DNA from: Rhodococcus pseudokoreensis
GTDB taxonomy: Bacteria; Actinomycetota; Actinomycetes; Mycobacteriales; Mycobacteriaceae
DNA length: 64,000 bases
Direction: 5' to 3'
Assembly (NCBI RefSeq): GCF_017068395.1
Contig: NZ_CP070619.1
Coordinates: forward strand, 4,960,001-5,024,000
Shown here: piece after piece, positions 17,033 to 25,598 of the stretch
How the letters are laid out: each line of letters begins with the position of its first letter
How positions within the stretch are numbered: the first letter of the stretch is position 1
Notes under the pieces: model-generated
Databases searched by the model: none
What the model was told of the DNA's origin: nothing
What the model saw: the letters and a program-made list of their open reading frames with translations, nothing else
Position numbers and translations under genes: made by a program

Positions 17033-17467
17033 ATGGACTGGACCCTCGAAGTGGTCGTTCTGCCCGTCAGTGACATCGATCGATCCGTCGCGTTCTACCG
17101 CGACAAGCTCGGTTTCCATCTCGATCATGACACCACCAATGAGCACATGCACGTCGTCCAGCTGACGCCGACCGGTTCGGGGTGCTCGATCGTGATCGGC
17201 GACCTCCCGTCGCACACGGAGATGGCGCCGGGGTCGATGAGGGGGTTGCAGTTGGTGGTCGCCGACGCGACCGCGGCGCGGCAGGAGTTGCTCGACCGGG
17301 GTGTCGAGGTCAGTGAGATCACCGTGTTCGACGAGCGTGACGGGGGAACGTTCTTCGGTTTCGCCGATCCGGACGGCAACACGTGGGCGGTCCAGCAGAT
17401 CAGGGCGCGGGCGGAGAAGCCGCTGATTCCGGTCGAGGCCCGCGGTCGGTTCGGGGAGGACGGCTGA
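17033..17467 (+). CDS. VOC superfamily (glyoxalase/bleomycin-resistance-like) protein
   Basis: 144 residues with two beta-alpha-beta-beta-beta units. First module: LEVVVLPVSDIDRSVAFYRD; second: GLQLVVADATAARQELLDRG followed by the terminal strand FFGFADPDGNTWAVQQI with the conserved D-P-D-G-N-x-W turn. Family enzymes use a metal for isomerisation, dioxygenation or thiol addition, or only bind drugs. A GGAGGAA ribosome site lies nine bases before ATG 17033. It ends 12 bases from a convergent gene. Substrate unknown. Confidence 0.88.
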   Translation: MDWTLEVVVLPVSDIDRSVAFYRDKLGFHLDHDTTNEHMHVVQLTPTGSGCSIVIGDLPSHTEMAPGSMRGLQLVVADATAARQELLDRGVEVSEITVFDERDGGTFFGFADPDGNTWAVQQIRARAEKPLIPVEARGRFGEDG

Positions 17468-17479
17468 GGGTTCGCCTGG

Positions 17480-18319
17480 TCAGGTGAGCGGGCAGGCGTC
17501 GCGGGTGTCCGCGACGAGCCGTTCGGCCAGGGTCAGGGCGGCGGACAATTCGTCCGGTGTCGTGCCGAGCCGGCCCAGGACGGCGTGAGCGCGGGCGCTG
17601 AAGTCTGCCGGTGCGTTCGGCAGGGCGCCAGCAGCGGCGACGGCGCCCTTCTCGCTGATGAGCCAGCGCCGGGCATGCGCGTGCAGGGCGTGGGCGCACA
17701 GGCACACCGCGCGAAACAGGCACCCCGCCACGTACGTCGTGTCGGCTCGCGGGATTGCCTTGCGGGCCAGCACGGTGACGAACTCCGCCTCCCACAGTCC
17801 CCGCCGCACCAGGGCGTCGCGCAGCGCGTCGGGGTAGTGCTGCATGTCGGTGCGGAACTCGCCGAGCTGTCCGGACGGATCGGCGAGGATGACCGCCGAC
17901 GCGAGTTCGCCCGCGTAGGCGAAGTCCGCGAATCCGAACGGGTGACCGGTCTGGGCGTGGAACCCGTACACCCCCTGTTGCGCGTCCCGCCACACCGCGG
18001 TCACCCGGTCGAGGTCGCGGTACAGCCAGTCCACCGCCCGGCCGTCGCACGACAGCCACGCCCCGCCGTCGACCCACGGACCCCATTCGCCGGTGCGCGT
18101 CGCAGTCGTCCCGGCGCCCGCCCACTCCTGCGCGAGCGCGGTCAGCCCGTCGGTGTCGAGCGTCCCGCGGTAGTAGACGCCCAGGTCGTAGTCGGATTCC
18201 GCCGTGTGCGTGCAGCGGGCGCGGCTGCCGCCGAGGGTGACGCCGACGACGCCGTCGACGCGACACAGCCGCTCGGCGAGGGGCCGCAACACCGCATCCT
18301 GAAAATCCACACCCCACAT
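17480..18319 (-). CDS. Nucleotidyltransferase-superfamily protein
   Basis: 279 residues with a minimal nucleotidyltransferase motif near the N-terminus: LGGSRARCTHTAESDYDLGV (about residues 29-48), the GS-x(n)-D-x-D pattern of pol-beta-like enzymes. A C-terminal helical region has conserved tryptophans, histidines and cysteines (GCLFRAVCLCAHALHAHARR). Similar to antibiotic adenylyltransferases and to MNT/HEPN-type proteins, but no specific subgroup can be assigned. It stands alone between two VOC genes. Confidence 0.8.
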   Translation of the reverse strand: MWGVDFQDAVLRPLAERLCRVDGVVGVTLGGSRARCTHTAESDYDLGVYYRGTLDTDGLTALAQEWAGAGTTATRTGEWGPWVDGGAWLSCDGRAVDWLYRDLDRVTAVWRDAQQGVYGFHAQTGHPFGFADFAYAGELASAVILADPSGQLGEFRTDMQHYPDALRDALVRRGLWEAEFVTVLARKAIPRADTTYVAGCLFRAVCLCAHALHAHARRWLISEKGAVAAAGALPNAPADFSARAHAVLGRLGTTPDELSAALTLAERLVADTRDACPLT

Positions 18320-18357
18320 CGTCCACCCCGGCCCGGCGCAGCGGATAAATTCGGTTC

Positions 18358-18753
18358 ATGCTCATCCTGGGAACGACCGTGATCGGGGCACGCGACGTCG
18401 ACCGCGCAATCAGGTTCTGGACCGAGGCACTCGGACTGACCGCGCGCCCGCCGGTCGGCGACAACAGTTTCACCAACCTGACGCGGCCCGACGGCCGCCC
18501 GGTGCTCGCGATCCAGCAGAGCGAACACGACGCGGAGCCCGAGCCACGGCTGCACCTCGACCTGCACGCTCGCGACGGCGAGGATCAGGCCGCCGAGATC
18601 GAGCGACTCGTCGGCCTCGGCGCACAGCGGGTGCCGTGGGACCGGTACCCGGAGGACTCGGACTTCGTCGTGCTGGCGGACACCGAGGGCAACCGGTTCT
18701 GCGTCATCGACAACTCACGCGCGCCGGAGGAGTGCCGGCTCGACCTGTCCTGA
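18358..18753 (+). CDS. VOC superfamily protein
   Basis: 131 residues: strand and helix LGTTVIGARDVDRAIRFWTE at the N-terminus, histidine-bearing LHLDLHARD in the middle and the closing strand FVVLADTEGNRFCVID. These are the usual positions for the metal-binding residues of VOC domains. Divergent from the nucleotidyltransferase gene (38 bases apart) and 10 bases from a convergent gene. Substrate unknown. Confidence 0.87.
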   Translation: MLILGTTVIGARDVDRAIRFWTEALGLTARPPVGDNSFTNLTRPDGRPVLAIQQSEHDAEPEPRLHLDLHARDGEDQAAEIERLVGLGAQRVPWDRYPEDSDFVVLADTEGNRFCVIDNSRAPEECRLDLS

Positions 18754-18763
18754 GGTCGCCGGA

Positions 18764-19960
18764 CTACGCCGCGCCCGCGTACTGGGCGGGACGGGGCAGC
18801 ATCGGCCGGCAGACGGCACGCGGGATGCCGCACACCTCGAAGAAGTCGATGACGATCGATCGGACCTGCGCGGAGACGACCGCCGCGGAGAAACCGGCCG
18901 AGATCTCCTGCTGCGGCAGTGACCGCGCGAAGCGTTCGAGTTCGTCGCTGATCTGAATTTCGTTGGGCTTCTTCGCCGGCGTCGTCGCGAGGATCATCAG
19001 CCGCATCCGGTCGGCGAGGTGCGCCAGTTCGGAGACGGCGTCCGCCAATTGCGGGTCCACCCGCTCGCCGTCGTACGTGGCGATCAGGGCCCGCCGCACC
19101 AGAACCCGGGTGTTGCGTGCGGCGTTGTCGATCGGGTCCGCGATCGACGCGAGCCGGCCGATGCGGCGGCGTCCCCGCCAATGAATCGGCGAAATTCGTG
19201 CCACCTCGGACCCAGAGCGGAGTTCGACGCGCATGCTGTCGATCATCGACTGCGTCGAACGGGCAAGTGCGAGAGCGTCCTCAAGCGCGGAGACATCCCC
19301 GGCGGCCAGCCCCTTCGACGTCTGCCGGAGGGCCGCGGACACGCTGTCCAGCACGGCGGCGGCACACCGGCGCGTCCGCCGCACGGGGTCGGTGGGCAAC
19401 ACGGACAACGCCACCAGGCTCAGCGCACCTCCGATCAACGCATCCACGACCCGGTCGAACGGGTGCGCTGCGGTCGCGGACGCCATCGCCGCGACCAACG
19501 CCGCCGACGAACCCGACTGCAGCACGATCACCGAACCACCGTCGAGGAGCACCGCCAGCGACATGGCCACCGCCACCACGAGGCAGATCTGCCACGGGCC
19601 GTTGCCGATGTACCGGACGACGACGTCCGACACGATCGTTCCGATGGTGACACCGGCGATGAGTTCACCGGCCCGGCGGCTGCGGGCGCCGCGCGCGACG
19701 GAAAGGCACACGACCGCGGCCAGCGGGGCCAGCAACGGCTGCTCGTGACCGGCCACCTCGACCGACACCCACCACGCCGCCCCCGCGGTGACCGCCGTCT
19801 GCGCAATCGGCACCAGGTACCCCGCGAAGCGAAGCAACGCGGTGCGCAGCGACGGCCATGCGGTGGAGCCGGCACGTCGGAGGAGGCCGAGTATCGAGAT
19901 GAGCTGGAGCACAGTGGTACAGCTTTCTGGACGATCACACGCGGGCAGGAGCACGTTCAC
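18764..19960 (-). CDS. Aromatic-acid-exporter-like (FUSC/ArAE) membrane protein
   Basis: 398 residues. Two clusters of transmembrane segments in the first half (about residues 50-180, with GAAWWVSVEVAGHEQPLLAP and GGSVIVLQSGSSAALVAAM) and a long soluble helical C-terminal half, typical of the fusaric-acid-resistance/aromatic-acid-exporter superfamily. Probably exports aromatic or organic acids across the plasma membrane. The GTG start at 19960 has a weak ribosome site and an internal start is possible. No partner subunits are visible next to it. Confidence 0.78.
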   Translation of the reverse strand: MNVLLPACDRPESCTTVLQLISILGLLRRAGSTAWPSLRTALLRFAGYLVPIAQTAVTAGAAWWVSVEVAGHEQPLLAPLAAVVCLSVARGARSRRAGELIAGVTIGTIVSDVVVRYIGNGPWQICLVVAVAMSLAVLLDGGSVIVLQSGSSAALVAAMASATAAHPFDRVVDALIGGALSLVALSVLPTDPVRRTRRCAAAVLDSVSAALRQTSKGLAAGDVSALEDALALARSTQSMIDSMRVELRSGSEVARISPIHWRGRRRIGRLASIADPIDNAARNTRVLVRRALIATYDGERVDPQLADAVSELAHLADRMRLMILATTPAKKPNEIQISDELERFARSLPQQEISAGFSAAVVSAQVRSIVIDFFEVCGIPRAVCRPMLPRPAQYAGAA

Positions 19961-20053
19961 CGCAAATCCTGTCCTGAAATTCTTACGCGCGTGTAAAAGT
20001 GGCCCCTTTCATTGCGCAGATCACGTTCTGCCACGGGTTTCGGGCGATGCAGG

Positions 20054-21703
20054 TCACACGGTCGCCGCCTGCTGCCGGCGCGCCCGCTGAGCGACGGGGT
20101 CCGGGATGGGCAGCGCCGCCACGAGCCGTCGGGTGTAGTCGTGCTGCGGGTGGGTCAGCACGCTCGTCGCGGGACCGATCTCGACCAGTTGCCCGGCGCG
20201 CAGCACGGCGACCGTCGTCGACACCCGCTCGACCACGGCGAGGTCGTGGCTGATGAACACGGCGGCGAAACCCAGTTCACGCTGGAGGGTGGCGAACAGT
20301 TCGAGCACATCGGCCTGCACGGAGACGTCCAGGGCACTCGTCGGTTCGTCCGCGATCAGCAGGGTGGGTTCCAGCACCAGTGCCCGGGCCAACGCGACCC
20401 GCTGACGCTGACCGCCGGACAACTCGGACGGCAGCCGGGTGGCGAACGACGCAGGCAACCGGACCGCCTCCAGCAGGTCGGTAACCTTCTTCCGCCGCTC
20501 GGCGCGGGTGCCGACCCGGTGGATGTCGAGAGGCTCGGCGATGCTCTCCTCGAGCGTGAAGCGGGGATCGAGCGACGCCGCGGGATCCTGCGGCACGAAC
20601 GCCAGCCGGCGGCGCAGTTCGCGCAGCGCCGCCCCCCGGGTGGCGGCCACATCGCGGCCGTCGACGCGGATCGTCCCGGTCGCCGGAGCAATCAATCCGG
20701 CGATGGTGCGACCCAGGGTGGTCTTTCCCGAACCGGACTCACCGACCACACCGAGCACCTCGCCCGCGGCCAGCCTGAGCGACACGGCATCGAGCGCGCG
20801 GAACGCTGCCTGACCGCGCCGGCCGGGGTAGACGACCGACACGGTGTCGACGTCCAGTACCGGGGTGCTCGTCTCGGCGACCCCGGTGGCGGGTTCCGCG
20901 ACCTCGGTCGGCTGCGGGAGGCGGAGGACGGAGTCGAGCAGGTGCCGGGTGTACCCGTGCCCGGGTCGCGCGAAGATCTCGGTGACCTCGCCCCGTTCGA
21001 CGACCTCGCCGAGTTGGAGTACCACCACACTGTCGGCGATGTCGGCGACGACACCCAGGTTGTGGGTGATCAGCAGGATGCCGGCGTTCGTACGGTCCCG
21101 CAGCCGACGGAGCAGGGCGAGGATCTCGGCCTGCACCGTGACGTCGAGCGCGGTGGTGGGCTCGTCGGCCAGGAGTAGCACGGGGTCGTTGGCCAGTGCC
21201 AGCGCGATGACCACACGCTGCTTCTGGCCGCCGGAGAGTTGGTGCGGGTAGTAGTCGACGCGCTTGGCCGGCTCCGGAATCTCCACCAGGGTCAGCAGCT
21301 CGACGGCGCGCTCGCGCAACCGCTTTCGACCGGCGTGGCCGTGTGCACGCAGGGCCTCACCGATCAGCCAGCCGACGGTGCGGACGGGGTTGAGCGCAGT
21401 CTGCGGTTCCTGGAAGATCATCGCGACCCGCCCACCGCGGACGGCGTCGAGTTCGCGTTCGGACGCGCCCAGCACCTCGACGCCGTCGACCTTCACGGAG
21501 CCGGCCGCGGTCGCGGTGGGCGGGAGCAGTCCCATCGCGGCGCGGGCGGTGATCGACTTGCCGGACCCGGATTCGCCGACGAGCGCGACGATCTCGCCCC
21601 GATCCACACGGAGACCGATGCTCCGGACGGCGGGGCGCGGATGGCTGAACGCCACCTGCAGGTCCGTCACTTCGAGGGCAGGAGTTGGGGATGCTGCGGT
21701 CAC
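20054..21703 (-). CDS. Oligopeptide-type ABC transporter, two fused ATPase domains (DppD-DppF fusion)
   Basis: 549 residues with two complete ABC cassettes. First: Walker A GESGSGKSITARAAMG (about 36-50), signature LSGGQKQRVVIALAL, Walker B VLLLADEPTTALD. Second: Walker A GESGSGKTTLGRTIAG, signature LSGGQRQRVALARAL, Walker B LLIADEPTSALD. Each resembles DppD/OppD or DppF/OppF, so one polypeptide supplies both nucleotide-binding sites. It energises uptake for the two permeases upstream. GTG start 15 bases after the permease stop. Confidence 0.93.
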   Translation of the reverse strand: MTAASPTPALEVTDLQVAFSHPRPAVRSIGLRVDRGEIVALVGESGSGKSITARAAMGLLPPTATAAGSVKVDGVEVLGASERELDAVRGGRVAMIFQEPQTALNPVRTVGWLIGEALRAHGHAGRKRLRERAVELLTLVEIPEPAKRVDYYPHQLSGGQKQRVVIALALANDPVLLLADEPTTALDVTVQAEILALLRRLRDRTNAGILLITHNLGVVADIADSVVVLQLGEVVERGEVTEIFARPGHGYTRHLLDSVLRLPQPTEVAEPATGVAETSTPVLDVDTVSVVYPGRRGQAAFRALDAVSLRLAAGEVLGVVGESGSGKTTLGRTIAGLIAPATGTIRVDGRDVAATRGAALRELRRRLAFVPQDPAASLDPRFTLEESIAEPLDIHRVGTRAERRKKVTDLLEAVRLPASFATRLPSELSGGQRQRVALARALVLEPTLLIADEPTSALDVSVQADVLELFATLQRELGFAAVFISHDLAVVERVSTTVAVLRAGQLVEIGPATSVLTHPQHDYTRRLVAALPIPDPVAQRARRQQAATV

Positions 21704-21717
21704 GAGAGTGGTCCTTT

Positions 21718-22650
21718 CTACAGGCGCCGCGCGTGCGCGAATGCCTGGGAGATCAGCAGGAAGCCGAGGGTCAGCAGGGACACGACCACCAGGGGTCCGA
21801 CGGCGAACAGCGGGTTGGTCTCGAGGTAGCGGTTGCCGTCGCTGAGGATGGAGCCGAGCGACGGAGTCGGCGGAACCACGCCGATGCCGAGGAAGCTCAT
21901 CGCGCCCTCGATGAACACGGCGATCGACATCGACAGTGCCAGTTGCACTCCTAGTGGTTCGACCGAGTTCGGCAACACGTGCCTCCGCAGAATCCAGCCG
22001 GTGCTCGCGCCCGAGACCACGGCGGCCTCGACGTAGGGCAGTTCGCGCACCTTCAATACGGACGTACGTATGAGCCGGCCGAACACGGGTATCTCGGCGA
22101 GGACGATCACCAGCACGACCGCCTGGACGCCCGGCCCGAGCACGGCGGTCAGCGCAATCGCCAGAACGAGCGCCGGGAACGCGAGGATCACGTCGAACAC
22201 CCGCTGGGCGAGAACATCGGTGTAGCCGCGGGTGCCGGCGATCAGACCGATCACCGATCCGAGGATCGCACCGACGGGCACCGCGACGAACACGATCAGC
22301 AGGTCGGCGCGGATCCCGAACAACACCCGGGACAACACGTCACGGTTCACGTCGTCGGTGCCCAGCCAGTGCGCGGAACTCGGGCCGAGGAGGAACGACG
22401 CGTCCAACTGCTCGTCCGGTGCGAACGGCGCGAGCACCGGGGCGAGCGCCCCGAGGAGCACCACGATCCCGACGAGGATTGCGCCGGCCAGCCCTCGGCC
22501 GTGTGTCACACTGCGCCACAGCGACTCGGTGCTGCGGCGTGGATCCCGATCGGCCGCGGTTTCCGGGACCAGACCGGGCAGAAGGTCCGCGGGACCCTCG
22601 GATGGCGGCACCGCCGGTGCCGTCACGTCACGATCGACCAACTCGCTCAT
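21718..22650 (-). CDS. ABC transporter permease, DppC type
   Basis: 310 residues with an N-terminal cytosolic tail, a first transmembrane segment (GLAGAILVGIVVLLGALAPV), the DppC/OppC motif GTDDVNRDVLSRVLFG, and five more segments with the EAA loop (EAAVVSGASTGWILRRHVLP). It pairs with the DppB-type permease; start ATG 22650 overlaps the stop of that gene by four bases. Sequence upstream of this ATG in the same frame lies over the DppB gene and is not coding. Confidence 0.92.
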   Translation of the reverse strand: MSELVDRDVTAPAVPPSEGPADLLPGLVPETAADRDPRRSTESLWRSVTHGRGLAGAILVGIVVLLGALAPVLAPFAPDEQLDASFLLGPSSAHWLGTDDVNRDVLSRVLFGIRADLLIVFVAVPVGAILGSVIGLIAGTRGYTDVLAQRVFDVILAFPALVLAIALTAVLGPGVQAVVLVIVLAEIPVFGRLIRTSVLKVRELPYVEAAVVSGASTGWILRRHVLPNSVEPLGVQLALSMSIAVFIEGAMSFLGIGVVPPTPSLGSILSDGNRYLETNPLFAVGPLVVVSLLTLGFLLISQAFAHARRL

Positions 22651-23606
22651 GCCTGTCCTCCCAGACGAATACGCGGATCCAGCCACGCGTGGGCCACGTC
22701 GGTGAGCAACTGCAGCACCACGAACACCGCGACGGACAGAACCAGCAACACCTGCACGAGCGGGTAGTCGCGGCTGTTGATCGCTTCCTCGGTGAGCAGT
22801 CCGAGCCCGGGCCACACGAAGATCGATTCCACGAGCACGGCCCCGCCGAGCAGACCGCCCACGGTGAGCCCGAGCACGGTCAGCACCGACGGCAGGGCAT
22901 TCGGCAGCGCGTGCGCCAGCACGACGCGGCGACGGCTGACGCCGATCGACCGGGCCGTCACGACATACGGTTGCCGCAGTTCGGTGTGCAACGACTCCAC
23001 CAGAAATCGGGTCAGGGCGGCGCCGGCCGGAATCGCCAGGGTGACCGCCGGGAGGAGCAGGTACTGCGCGGCGATGTCGGGCCGGGTCAGGAACCCGTCC
23101 GGTGGGGTGCCGCCCGACGGCAGGATCGGCCACAGGATCCCGAACAGCAGCACCAGCAGCGTCCCAGTGATGAAGATGGGCAGCGCCGCCGCGATCGAGT
23201 TGTTGACCGTCACAACGGCGTCGAGTACCCGGTTGCGGAAGATCACCGACGCGGTGCCGACGACGAGCGCGTACACCACCGCGATCAGCAGGGCGGACGC
23301 CGCCAGCACCACCGTGTTCCGGGCGCCGTAGGCGATCAGGTCACCGATCGAGCCGCCGACGATGTAGGACTTGCCGAGGTCGAAGCGGAACAGGGATCCG
23401 AGCCACGACAGGTACTGCGCGACCAGCGGCCGGTCGAGACCGAGATCGGCACGTACCGCCGCCAACTGTTCCGGCGAGGCGTCCGCACCGGCGAGTGTCT
23501 CCTCCGGGCTGCCGGGCACCAGGCGGAGGATGGCGAAGATGAGGAGTGAAGCGAGGAAGAGCACGAGGACGGCCGACGGGAGCCGCCTGGCCAGATAGGT
23601 CACCAT
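22647..23606 (-). CDS. ABC transporter permease, DppB type
   Basis: 319 residues with six transmembrane segments. The first (ARRLPSAVLVLFLASLLIF) is followed by the conserved RLVPGSPEETLAG and LGLDRPLVAQYLSWL, hallmarks of DppB/OppB, and later by an EAA loop (VVTARSIGVSRRRVVLAHAL). Member of a four-gene importer operon (binding protein, DppB, DppC, fused ATPase) in the usual order. Confidence 0.93.
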   Translation of the reverse strand: MVTYLARRLPSAVLVLFLASLLIFAILRLVPGSPEETLAGADASPEQLAAVRADLGLDRPLVAQYLSWLGSLFRFDLGKSYIVGGSIGDLIAYGARNTVVLAASALLIAVVYALVVGTASVIFRNRVLDAVVTVNNSIAAALPIFITGTLLVLLFGILWPILPSGGTPPDGFLTRPDIAAQYLLLPAVTLAIPAGAALTRFLVESLHTELRQPYVVTARSIGVSRRRVVLAHALPNALPSVLTVLGLTVGGLLGGAVLVESIFVWPGLGLLTEEAINSRDYPLVQVLLVLSVAVFVVLQLLTDVAHAWLDPRIRLGGQA

Positions 23607-23649
23607 GATGTCGAGTCCTGGGTCGGTGGGTGTGCGGGCGGTCGTCGGA

Positions 23650-25254
23650 TCACGTGCGGAGCAGGTAGGTGGAGTCGAAGCGCGGATCGTTGGTGCGGGA
23701 CCAGTCGAACCCGCCGAGGTTCGTGGACACCACGACCTCGGTCTGCACCACCCCGATCTCCACCAGGAACAGCGAATCGAGCAGGTCGGCGTTCAACTCC
23801 CGGTAGGCGGCGATCGCCTCGGGTGACGTGGGGTCCTGCTGTTGCCACGCCGCCACCGCGTGCGCCTGGTAGTCCGGGTCGAGGAAGTTGGAGGCGTTCT
23901 TGACCGCGTTGAACGGGAACGCGGCGACGGCCAGTGTGGACGGGGTCATCTGTGCGAATCCGTGCTGGGTGACCCACAGCCCCGGGAACTGCCCTGCCAC
24001 CAGCAGACTGGTCATCTGGGCCGTGTCAGTGGGGATCAGGTCGACGTCGATACCCACGTCGCGCAGGTTCGCCTGGATGATCTCCGCGATGATCCGCGAC
24101 GTGCGGTCGGCGGGGTAGTTCAGCGGGATGGCCGGGACGTCACCGATCTCGGCGACGAGTGCGCGCGCCCGGTCCACGTCGCGGCCGTACGTGTTCGCGG
24201 TCTGGTCGTCGTAGGCGGGCGAGGTCCGCGGCCACGGCAGGCTGGACGCGTAACCCTTCCCGCGATAGACGTCGGTGAGAATGCGATCCCGGTCGATCGC
24301 GTAGGCGATCGCCTGCCGGACCCGGACGTCGTTCAGTGGCGGTGCGGAGACGTTGATCCCGATGTACTGATCGGACTCGGCCCCCTCCAGCACGTGGGAC
24401 CGGAATCCGCCGCGGGAGACGGCGAGTTCGGCGTCGAGGGAGGGCAGGCCGTAGGCGGCGTCGATCTGACCGGTCCGCAACTTGGTCACCAGCGCCTGAT
24501 CGTCGGACACGACGGCGAACGTCACACCGTCCAGGTGGGGCGGACCACCCCAGTAGTCGGCGTTGCGGGCCAGCGACAGCGCGACCTTCGGCTGCCAGGA
24601 GACGAACGTGAACGGCCCGGTGCCGTTGAACACCCGCCCCTCCTTCAGGCCGTCGACGGTGTCGCCGTCGAGGATCGGCGCGACGGCCAGCAGGTCGAAG
24701 ATGTTCCCGGTCGGCTGGGACAGGGTGAGCACGATGCGGTGGGGGTCGCTGGTGTCGAACCCGGTGATCGTTGCGGCGGTGCGCCGGAACTGCGCGTTCC
24801 AACTGGGATCGGTGTAGGTCCGCAACGTGAATTCGACGTCCCTCGACGTGAACTCCTTGCCGTTGTGGAAACGGACATCGTCACGCAGCGCCAACTCCAG
24901 CCGGCGTCCGTCGTCCGACAACTGCCACGACGTGGCCAGCCGGGGCTCCGGATCGAGACTGTCGTGCGGGTACTGGACCAGGGTGTCGAAGACGTTGGCC
25001 GACACCCCGCCGTTGGTCGGGTTGTTGCCCAGCGACAGGAACGTCGCGGGGATCAGGTCGGCGCCGACACCGATCCGCGCCGTCCCGCCGGTGGGCACGT
25101 CCTGTCCCGGTTGGAGTTCCGCTGCCGTACCCGACCGCTGCAGGCCGACCGCCGAGGTGCAGCCCGAGGCCAGCACGACGAGCGCGGCGACCACCGCCGT
25201 GACGAGAACGCCTCGCCGCCGGCGCGCGGTCGACGTGGGGAAACGAGAAGACAT
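23650..25254 (-). CDS. ABC transporter substrate-binding lipoprotein, family 5 (SBP_bac_5)
   Basis: 534 residues. Lipoprotein signal peptide with lipobox LASGC near residue 32 preceded by a hydrophobic core (VLVTAVVAALVV), so the protein is anchored outside the membrane. The body is a family 5 solute-binding protein: FNGTGPFTFVSW, RQAIAYAIDRDRILTDVYRG and YPADRTSRIIAEIIQANLRD are typical. Such proteins bind peptides, nickel, glycosides or other solutes. Its start faces a divergent arylsulfatase 344 bases away, which makes a sulfated or sulfur-bearing substrate a reasonable guess but not more. Confidence 0.92.
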   Translation of the reverse strand: MSSRFPTSTARRRRGVLVTAVVAALVVLASGCTSAVGLQRSGTAAELQPGQDVPTGGTARIGVGADLIPATFLSLGNNPTNGGVSANVFDTLVQYPHDSLDPEPRLATSWQLSDDGRRLELALRDDVRFHNGKEFTSRDVEFTLRTYTDPSWNAQFRRTAATITGFDTSDPHRIVLTLSQPTGNIFDLLAVAPILDGDTVDGLKEGRVFNGTGPFTFVSWQPKVALSLARNADYWGGPPHLDGVTFAVVSDDQALVTKLRTGQIDAAYGLPSLDAELAVSRGGFRSHVLEGAESDQYIGINVSAPPLNDVRVRQAIAYAIDRDRILTDVYRGKGYASSLPWPRTSPAYDDQTANTYGRDVDRARALVAEIGDVPAIPLNYPADRTSRIIAEIIQANLRDVGIDVDLIPTDTAQMTSLLVAGQFPGLWVTQHGFAQMTPSTLAVAAFPFNAVKNASNFLDPDYQAHAVAAWQQQDPTSPEAIAAYRELNADLLDSLFLVEIGVVQTEVVVSTNLGGFDWSRTNDPRFDSTYLLRT

Positions 25255-25520
25255 AGCTGTGTCCTAAGGGTCACCCGAAGGGAAATGGAAAGGCAGGGAT
25301 ACGCGGGACCCGTGAACACCCCGGACCGAGAAGTCCGGACGACGAGAGGCGTGAGGGGACGTTCAGCTACGGCAGCGACACCGCACGCAGGCGCGGTCAC
25401 AGCTGGTCGGAGTACCCATGGGATCGAAGCTAGCACCGGCCCGGACGCGCGACCAAGCTCGCACAGTGGTTGAAATCTTCATGATTCTAAGTACTCGACG
25501 GGCCCGCGAGCGACCGTAGT

Positions 25521-25568
25521 ATTTCCCGGATTGAACGGGGAAATATTTCTCCGATTCTCTGGGGAAAC
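25521..25568 (+). promoter_or_regulatory. Two abutting 24-bp dyads upstream of the arylsulfatase
   Basis: Unit 1 (25521-25544): ATTTCCC, ten bases, GGGAAAT, a perfect dyad. Unit 2 (25545-25568): ATTTCTCC, eight bases, GGGGAAAC, a looser copy directly adjoining. They are the same length, in direct repeat and 31 bases before the start at 25599. Probable tandem operator for a regulator of the sulfatase, the divergent ABC importer, or both; the 344-base gap (25255-25598) holds nothing else I recognise. Confidence 0.7.
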
Positions 25569-25598
25569 ACGCCCCGGGTAGTGAAAGGGATTGTGATT

